A DNA stretch of 64,000 nt from Hassallia byssoidea VB512170 (GTDB lineage Bacteria > Cyanobacteriota > Cyanobacteriia > Cyanobacteriales > Nostocaceae): contig NZ_JTCM02000001.1 of the NCBI RefSeq assembly GCF_000817785.2, forward strand, positions 62,001 to 126,000, read 5' to 3'. Shown here one piece after another: positions 59,126-64,000 of the stretch (the first letter of the stretch is position 1; the number at the start of each line of letters is the position of its first letter). The notes beneath the pieces are model-generated. The model was not told where the DNA came from. It saw nothing but the letters and a program-made list of their open reading frames with translations, and did not search any database. The translations under genes and the position numbers were made by a program.

Positions 59126-59360
59126 TTTATTCACATTCCTCTTCACTTCCACACAAATAACGAAAAGCAATCTTGCTGTTATACAAAAGCTAAAAGTATA
59201 AACATAATTTTTTCTTTTGTCTTTTTACTTTACTAGGCCCAAGCCAAAAGGCAAAAGTAAATTAGGGACTCTTTACTAGGGATTAGGGATTAGGTAAGAA
59301 TTACCAATAAAGAATTTTCAATCATTTTCCATTCATCAAATATCCAGTCCTCAGTCTCCT

Positions 59361-60098
59361 TCATTTTTTACTTTCTACTGCTTTCAGCACTCGTTGTAAA
59401 ACCTCCTGGTAGGCATTTTCTACATTCCCTAAGTCTCGGCGGAAGCGGTCTTTGTCCATTACTCGGCGGTTGGGGTCGTTTTCGGCTTGATCCCACAAAC
59501 GGCAGGTGTCGGGGCTAATTTCATCTGCTAAGAGCAATTGCTGTTGTGAGTCCACACCAAATTCTAGTTTGAAGTCTACTAGTGTAATTCCACACCGCTC
59601 CCAAAAGCCACGGAGAAACTCGTTGATTTGCAATGCTAGATGGGTTATTGTCTCAACTTGTTCCGCAGTTGCTAGTTCTAGTAGACGCAGGCGATCGCTT
59701 GTCAACAACGGATCTCCTAATTCATCACTCTTGTAATAAAACTCTACCAAAGGCTGTTTGAGAACGGTTCCTAATGGCAATCCTGTTTGCTGACACAGAC
59801 TGCCGGCAGCAATGTTTCTCACCACTACTTCTAAAGGCACAATCTTCACTGCCTTTACCCGCATTTGATTTGGCTTTGGGCTGTCAATAAAGTGAGTTTT
59901 AATACCTTGTGTTGACAACTCTTGAAATAATTTAGCGGAGATGCTACAATTAATGGTTCCCTTACCCAAAATACTACCACGCTTTTGAGCATTAAAGGCA
60001 GTGGCATCATCTTTGAAATCAGCTAACAAAACTTCCGGATCTTCCGTTGAATAGAGAATTTTTGCTTTGCCTTCGTATATCTTTGAATTAACACTCAT
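59361..60098 (-). CDS. purC: SAICAR synthase
   Basis: Phosphoribosylaminoimidazole-succinocarboxamide synthase of the purine pathway. Family marks are KIYEGKAKILYSTEDPEVLL, FKDDATAFNAQKRGSILGKG, HFIDSPKPNQMRVKAVKIVP, EVVVRNIAAGSLCQQTGLPL, LVDFKLEFGVDSQQQLLLAD and EISPDTCRLWD. Length 245 residues, normal. Start ATG 60098. It opens the cluster with bamA and lpxCfabZlpxAB downstream on the same strand, about 235 bases away from bamA, so its transcription may be separate. Confidence 0.96.
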   Translation of the reverse strand: MSVNSKIYEGKAKILYSTEDPEVLLADFKDDATAFNAQKRGSILGKGTINCSISAKLFQELSTQGIKTHFIDSPKPNQMRVKAVKIVPLEVVVRNIAAGSLCQQTGLPLGTVLKQPLVEFYYKSDELGDPLLTSDRLRLLELATAEQVETITHLALQINEFLRGFWERCGITLVDFKLEFGVDSQQQLLLADEISPDTCRLWDQAENDPNRRVMDKDRFRRDLGNVENAYQEVLQRVLKAVESKK

Positions 60099-60489
60099 GA
60101 TGACAGGTAAAGTTTTTTTAGGCGATCGGCAGCTTTGATGCTTTCGAGCTTAACCATTTTATCTTTAGTTATTAGTCATTAACTAAAGACAAATGACAAA
60201 GAGCAAAAGAAAATTTTCACTCTTTCAATCGTCAGCGGACTACAGCGTATATTTTTTAACATTTGAAATAGTATTTTTACATCAAAATCAAATTATATTT
60301 TTTTGCGGAATTTAGGAGGGAAAAAATTGATGTATAGAATACCACATACAATTTGCTACTTTCAAGTTAAGTTAATTACAATCAGCATTTAAATGAGTAA
60401 CTCTCAAATATAGTCAATAAGCGTGACTCTGCCGATTAGGTTGCTTTATTTGACGAGTGAGAGGGGTGTAATCAATGGAGATAACAATA
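60099..60489. other. AT-rich intergenic region between purC and the DUF7219 gene
   Basis: 391 bases of AT-rich DNA with the promoters of two divergent genes. No gene, tRNA or strong palindrome was seen. A stretch ATTTTTTTGCGGAATTTAGG (60297-60316) and repeated AAATAGTATTT-like motifs are the only notable points. Confidence 0.45.
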
Positions 60490-60747
60490 ATGAATAAAGA
60501 CGATTTTCTCTATCCTCGCGGTCGCTATTACGGTCAGGTCAAGCCAGAAAACTTAGTTTTTAATGCGAATTTACAGGAATTTGCTCAGAAAATCAGCTAC
60601 ATCTGCAACTTAGAAACAGGTGGAAAACTACCACCAGAAGAAGCATACGAGCAAATCAAGGATCTTTGGAAAGAGTTGAAACGCACAAAAAAACAACTGA
60701 GAATTGGCGAACACCCGTTTCAGGATGATGAGGGGCAGGGGGAGTAG
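60490..60747 (+). CDS. DUF7219-like small protein
   Basis: An 85-residue protein (MNKDDFLYPRGRYYGQVKPE, NLQEFAQKISYICNLETGGK, PPEEAYEQIKDLWKELKRTK) that looks like a small, conserved cyanobacterial family of unknown function. I start at ATG 60490 because GGAG lies about ten bases upstream; an in-frame ATG at 60475 adds five residues. The last residues (DDEGQGE) are translated from the GGGGGACAG repeat that follows. No catalytic motif seen. Confidence 0.75.
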   Translation: MNKDDFLYPRGRYYGQVKPENLVFNANLQEFAQKISYICNLETGGKLPPEEAYEQIKDLWKELKRTKKQLRIGEHPFQDDEGQGE

Positions 60748-60858
60748 GGGGACAGGGGGACAGGGGGGACAAGGGGACAAGGAGGACAAGGAGGACAAGG
60801 GGTGAGTGTTGACTCCTAACTTTTAACTCCTAACTGCTAACTCCGCTCCTCCTAACTA
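60740..60858. repeat. GGGGGACA, AAGGAGGAC and AACTCCT tandem repeats
   Basis: GGGGACAGGGGGACAGGGGG runs into AAGGGGACAAGGAGGACAAG, then TAACTTTTAACTCCTAACTG and CCTAACTATTC. It lies between the convergent DUF7219 and cyclase genes and overlaps the last codons of the former. Confidence 0.8.
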
Positions 60859-60859
60859 T

Positions 60860-63481
60860 TCACTTTGCAACCATTGTCCAGACTCCATCCCAGGAAGTTG
60901 GGGGAGGTGTTTGTTGGTAATTACGAGCGCGTTCTAAATGGATATTAACAGCTTGGTCTGTGGGTCGGATGCGTTTTGCGGCTTGAAAACAGGCGATCGC
61001 TTCTTTAAAGTGGCGCGATAAATAAGCGGCGCGTCCGGCATGGTAATGTGATAAAAATTCGTGGGTGGTGTTGTCTAGGGGAGTAGAGCGATCGCCAATC
61101 AACTCATAAATATTCACCGCTTGATGTTTACCCTTAACGCGAATTCTGTCTAACTCGCGTACCCAGATGCGATGGCTACATAAATGATAAGTAAATTCAC
61201 TTAAAATAATATCGCAGCCATATTCTTTAGTTACTCCTTCCAAGCGCGAACTTAAATTCACGCCATCCCCAATTACCGTATAATCCATTCGTTTCTGGGA
61301 ACCAATATTACCCGAAACCACTTCCCCAGAACTAATACCAATCCCAATATGAATTTCTGGTTGTGCTTGAATAATCCGCTGTTGGTTAAATTCTGCCAAT
61401 CGTTCTCGCATATCCAACGCCGATTGTATCGCCTTCCAAGCATGATTTTCCACTAGCGGTAGCGGGGCACCAAACACCGCCATTAAAGCATCGCCGATAA
61501 ACTTATCTAAAGTACCTTCGTGGTTAAAAACCGCTTCCACCATTGTTTCAAAATACTGATTTAGCAGCGATACTACCTCAGCCGCACCGAGATTTTCTGT
61601 CAGTGTGGTGTAGCCTCGGATATCAGAAAACAAAATGGTGACTTCCTTGCGCTCACCTACCATTAAAGCATCTTCTCCCAGTGCCATAACTTGCTCTGCC
61701 ACATGGGGTGTCAGGTAACGGTACATTGTAGTTTTCATCCGTTTTTCCTGACTGATGTCTTCTAGCACCACCAAACCACCGCGCACCCCCCCTTCTGGAT
61801 TCGTTAGGGGGTTGACAGTGAGATTCGTGCTGCGTTCTATTTTTTTAACAGCAGCAGAATTTAATAACTCAGATTGGGGAGTAAGCGGTTGATTCCAGGG
61901 GATAAATATATCTGGGTTAGTGCGATCGCCTACTGCCAAAATATAAATGTCATGCGTACTAATTTCTTTACTTTCGTACAGACGTTCCGCCGGAACGTCT
62001 CTACAGACGCGATAACCTGTGTCTCTACTTTTAACTTGATGAAGTCCCACTATTAAACTTTGCTCTGGCACATAATGTCTTGCGCCAGTCTTTAAACTAT
62101 CCTCCAATCGCATTTGCAAATTGTCAATCGGCACAACCTCCCAAACCAGCCGATTAATCAAATTTTTTTCCCACAAAGGCTTGCTATTTTTGGCATTAAC
62201 TTCTCCTAAAGGACAACCAAGTAACTCTAAAGCCGCATCATTAATTGTGACAATCCGCCCTTCCATATCTGTAGAAATTACCGCATCAGATAGACTTTGC
62301 AAAATGTCTTTTTGATATTGTTTTTCTAACAGCACACTTTCAAATAAACGAGCATTTTCCAGCGCAATTCCTGCTTGAATATTAAATGCTCTCATAAACT
62401 CTTCATCAGAAGAAGTAAAACTGCCTTGGTGCTTATTAATTAACTGCGTCACGCCAATTAATTCATTAGCCGAATTAAACACGGGCAAACAGAGAATATT
62501 CCGAGTTATATAACCAGTTTTTTTATCTGTAGTTGGGTCAAAGCGCGGGTCTTTGTAAGCATCCGAGATATTTAAAGCTTGACCGGTAGATGCCACATAA
62601 CCGACAATGCCACGATTAGCAGGGATGCGGATTTCCATCATAGTTGAGCGATCGGCTACCTCTACCTTCGTCCAAAGTTCGCCCATTTCTTTGCGGTGCA
62701 AAAACAGCGTGCTGCGGTCTGCTTGCATTAAAATCCGGGCTTGCTCCATTACTATCTGTAAAGTAGCTTCTAAATCGAGACTTTGCCCTAATGTTTGAGT
62801 AGCCCGTAAAAGTGCGGTTGCACCTCTTTGATTGCGAGCTGCTACATAGAAAGATTGGCAACTTTCTAAGATAATACCAATAGAAGAAGCAAAGTCTCGA
62901 AAACAGACTTCATCATCATAATTAAAAGGAATATTTCCTGCTTTATTTGCTAGTTGTACCACTGCCACTATCTGATTTTTGCTACTGACAACTGGCATAC
63001 ATAAAATATTGCGGATTTTGTAGCCCATTTGTTTTTCTAATTCTGGGCTGAATAAAGGGTGAGTAGAGGCTTGAGATATGTTTAAATATTCACCCGTACT
63101 GGCAACATGACCGGGAATGCCTACTGCGATCGGAGTGCGAATTTCTAAAGGTTTTTGGGTGTTATCTTGGGGGACTTTTGACCACAATTGATTTTTATCA
63201 TGGTCAACCAAAAAAATCGTAGTATGTTCAGCTTGGAGAATTTGACCAATTTTAAGTGTAATTGCCTCTAGTACCTTCTCCAGCATTGTTTCTAGGGCTT
63301 CATTATTAATTAGTTCAATTGCCCTCAGAAATTGCTGAAACTCTGCGGTAATAAAATCTAGTAAGCAAACAAATTCGTTTACAGAAAGGTCTTTGACACG
63401 ACGCAGTAGAGCGTGGGTGCGATTAACCTGAGTAAGTTCAGTTAATGTAGCCAGGACGCTACCAGGGCTGGGAAGTGTCAT
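60860..63481 (-). CDS. cyaB: GAF-GAF-PAS adenylate cyclase, CyaB1/CyaB2-like
   Basis: Makes cAMP. Order: helical N terminus (to about 55), GAF-A (about 60-210) and GAF-B (about 230-380), each with the NKFDE cyclic-nucleotide motif (NK...FNYDDE and NK...FTSSDE), PAS-like region (about 385-590), class III cyclase (about 610-785) with FSDIRGYTTL, LDKFIGDALMAVFG (substrate Lys) and DYTVIGDGVNLSS (metal Asp), then a TPR-like tail (about 810-855). The Lys and Asp favour ATP over GTP. Anabaena CyaB1/CyaB2 have 859/860 residues and the same order; here 873. A palindrome at 61977-62005 lies in frame in the PAS region. GAF binding of cAMP would make it self-activating. Start ATG 63481. Confidence 0.93.
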   Translation of the reverse strand: MTLPSPGSVLATLTELTQVNRTHALLRRVKDLSVNEFVCLLDFITAEFQQFLRAIELINNEALETMLEKVLEAITLKIGQILQAEHTTIFLVDHDKNQLWSKVPQDNTQKPLEIRTPIAVGIPGHVASTGEYLNISQASTHPLFSPELEKQMGYKIRNILCMPVVSSKNQIVAVVQLANKAGNIPFNYDDEVCFRDFASSIGIILESCQSFYVAARNQRGATALLRATQTLGQSLDLEATLQIVMEQARILMQADRSTLFLHRKEMGELWTKVEVADRSTMMEIRIPANRGIVGYVASTGQALNISDAYKDPRFDPTTDKKTGYITRNILCLPVFNSANELIGVTQLINKHQGSFTSSDEEFMRAFNIQAGIALENARLFESVLLEKQYQKDILQSLSDAVISTDMEGRIVTINDAALELLGCPLGEVNAKNSKPLWEKNLINRLVWEVVPIDNLQMRLEDSLKTGARHYVPEQSLIVGLHQVKSRDTGYRVCRDVPAERLYESKEISTHDIYILAVGDRTNPDIFIPWNQPLTPQSELLNSAAVKKIERSTNLTVNPLTNPEGGVRGGLVVLEDISQEKRMKTTMYRYLTPHVAEQVMALGEDALMVGERKEVTILFSDIRGYTTLTENLGAAEVVSLLNQYFETMVEAVFNHEGTLDKFIGDALMAVFGAPLPLVENHAWKAIQSALDMRERLAEFNQQRIIQAQPEIHIGIGISSGEVVSGNIGSQKRMDYTVIGDGVNLSSRLEGVTKEYGCDIILSEFTYHLCSHRIWVRELDRIRVKGKHQAVNIYELIGDRSTPLDNTTHEFLSHYHAGRAAYLSRHFKEAIACFQAAKRIRPTDQAVNIHLERARNYQQTPPPTSWDGVWTMVAK
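61977..62005. repeat. Palindrome inserted in frame in the cyclase gene
   Basis: TACAGACGTTCCGCCGGAAC and its complement side, CGTCTCTACA, form a 21-bp near-perfect palindrome with flanks TAC and CTACA, as at 8743-8771 and 52558-52584. Within the cyclase it encodes about ten residues around CRDVPAERLYE and keeps the frame. Confidence 0.8.
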
Positions 63482-63642
63482 GGGGATTTTAGATTTTAGA
63501 TTTTGGATTTTAGATTTTAGATTTTAGATTTTGGACTGTGCAATTAAATGATGAGGATTAGGAAATGGGTAATGTTAACTGTCAACTGTTAATAAAATGC
63601 CATTTTCCTAATCCAAAATCTAAAATCCAAAATCTAAAATCG
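63482..63642. repeat. GATTTTA heptamers and their inverted copy
   Basis: GATTTTAGATTTTGGATTTT and more units (63485-63535) lie upstream of the cyclase start, and AATCCAAAATCTAAAATCC (63605-63640), their complement, lies at the other end. The 160 bases could form a long stem. It lies between the cyclase gene and the next gene upstream on the same strand. Confidence 0.8.
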
Positions 63643-63644
63643 TA

Positions 63645-64000
63645 TTATGCTGCTTTGGGATATTCAGAGTAGAGCACCTTTTGATAATAATCTTGTAGCT
63701 GGCGTGTGGCAGATGCCCAGCCCCAACGTTCTGCTTCTTGTCGGGCATTTTGACGGATGATTTCTCGTTCTTGTTTCTGTTCTAGAAGGCGAACAGTAGC
63801 GGTTATAGCACTTTGGATATCAGCTTCTGGTTCAAAAAGATACCCATTCACCCCATCTGTAACAATATCAGGAATTCCGCCAGAACGAGCTGCTACCACT
63901 GGACACCCAGCAGCCATTGCCTCTAATAATACTAATCCTAACGTTTCTGTACGGGAAGGAAAAATAAAAGCATCAGCGCTAGCAAAAGCAGAACCCAAAT
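63645..64000 (-). CDS. sqdX: Glycosyltransferase group 1, C-terminal part (sulfolipid synthase SqdX-like)
   Basis: Cut off by the window end: only the last 118 codons are present. The visible part has [40 protein letters not shown] and [19 protein letters not shown], the nucleotide-sugar-binding C-terminal half of a GT4 glycosyltransferase. The ETLG and GGIPDIV stretches fit SqdX, which transfers sulfoquinovose from UDP-sulfoquinovose to diacylglycerol for the thylakoid sulfolipid; another GT4 enzyme is possible. The start lies beyond position 64000. Confidence 0.7.
   Translation of the reverse strand, partial: LGSAFASADAFIFPSRTETLGLVLLEAMAAGCPVVAARSGGIPDIVTDGVNGYLFEPEADIQSAITATVRLLEQKQEREIIRQNARQEAERWGWASATRQLQDYYQKVLYSEYPKAA

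Overview
The window looks like chromosomal DNA of a filamentous, probably heterocyst-forming cyanobacterium (Nostocales). Reasons: the HIP1 octamer GCGATCGC recurs throughout; gaps hold the short tandem heptamer repeats typical of that group; oxygenic photosynthesis genes are present (petG, ycf54, a cytM-like cytochrome, crtE, a partial sqdX-like gene); and there is a GAF-GAF-PAS adenylate cyclase of the Anabaena CyaB1/CyaB2 type. No rRNA, tRNA, prophage, complete insertion sequence or multi-repeat CRISPR array was recognised by eye.

Layout. 0-5.5 kb: a CHAT protease-like protein joined through a membrane segment to a cyanovirin-N-like lectin, a secreted beta-helix lipoprotein whose leader copies the start of pdxJ, pdxJ, and an NTF2-like protein. 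5.6-16.4 kb: ycf54, a SPOR-like exported protein, a PAP2-related membrane protein, crtE, folD, a small lipoprotein, a Nudix hydrolase, an AI-2E family permease, an ABC exporter followed by a small P-loop protein, and a GDSL/PEP-CTERM hydrolase. 16.6-20 kb: nested hairpins, a 12-unit 21-bp tandem repeat, then ltrA plus a DHA2 exporter. 20-28.7 kb: cytM/petG, rsmD, hisH, a C15-like peptidase, a DUF3370 protein, a nadR-pnuC NAD salvage pair, a PEP-CTERM protein and an unknown 443-residue protein. 29-40.7 kb: lemA with a DUF3137 gene, a Uma2 nuclease, thrS, DUF2605/DUF2973, a glycogen debranching enzyme, endonuclease V and a prohibitin.

40.7-44.1 kb is the most system-like accessory block. It is a one-strand run of a secreted protein ending in a YwqJ-like deaminase domain, a SUKH-3 immunity-type protein, the remnant of a second SUKH-3 gene, a DUF416 protein and two small overlapping unknown genes. 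I read it as a polymorphic toxin with its immunity genes. 44.6-51 kb: mnmH, a membrane protein, an M48 protease, a hicBA and a vapBC-type toxin-antitoxin pair set among direct repeats, and a Tat-exported aldo/keto reductase. 51.1-52.4 kb: a solitary cytosine-5 DNA methyltransferase. 52.6-60.1 kb: the outer-membrane cluster purC-bamA-lpxC-fabZ-lpxA-lpxB on the minus strand, which makes lipid A precursors and builds outer-membrane proteins. 60.5-64 kb: a DUF7219-like protein, the adenylate cyclase and the 3' end of a sulfolipid glycosyltransferase gene.

Many gaps are filled by repeats: heptamers, palindromes and duplicated blocks of 50, 59, 62 and 83 bp. Several of them supply the stop codons of neighbouring genes, and one palindrome sits in frame inside the cyclase gene. 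All functional calls are from reading the sequence; no database search was run.
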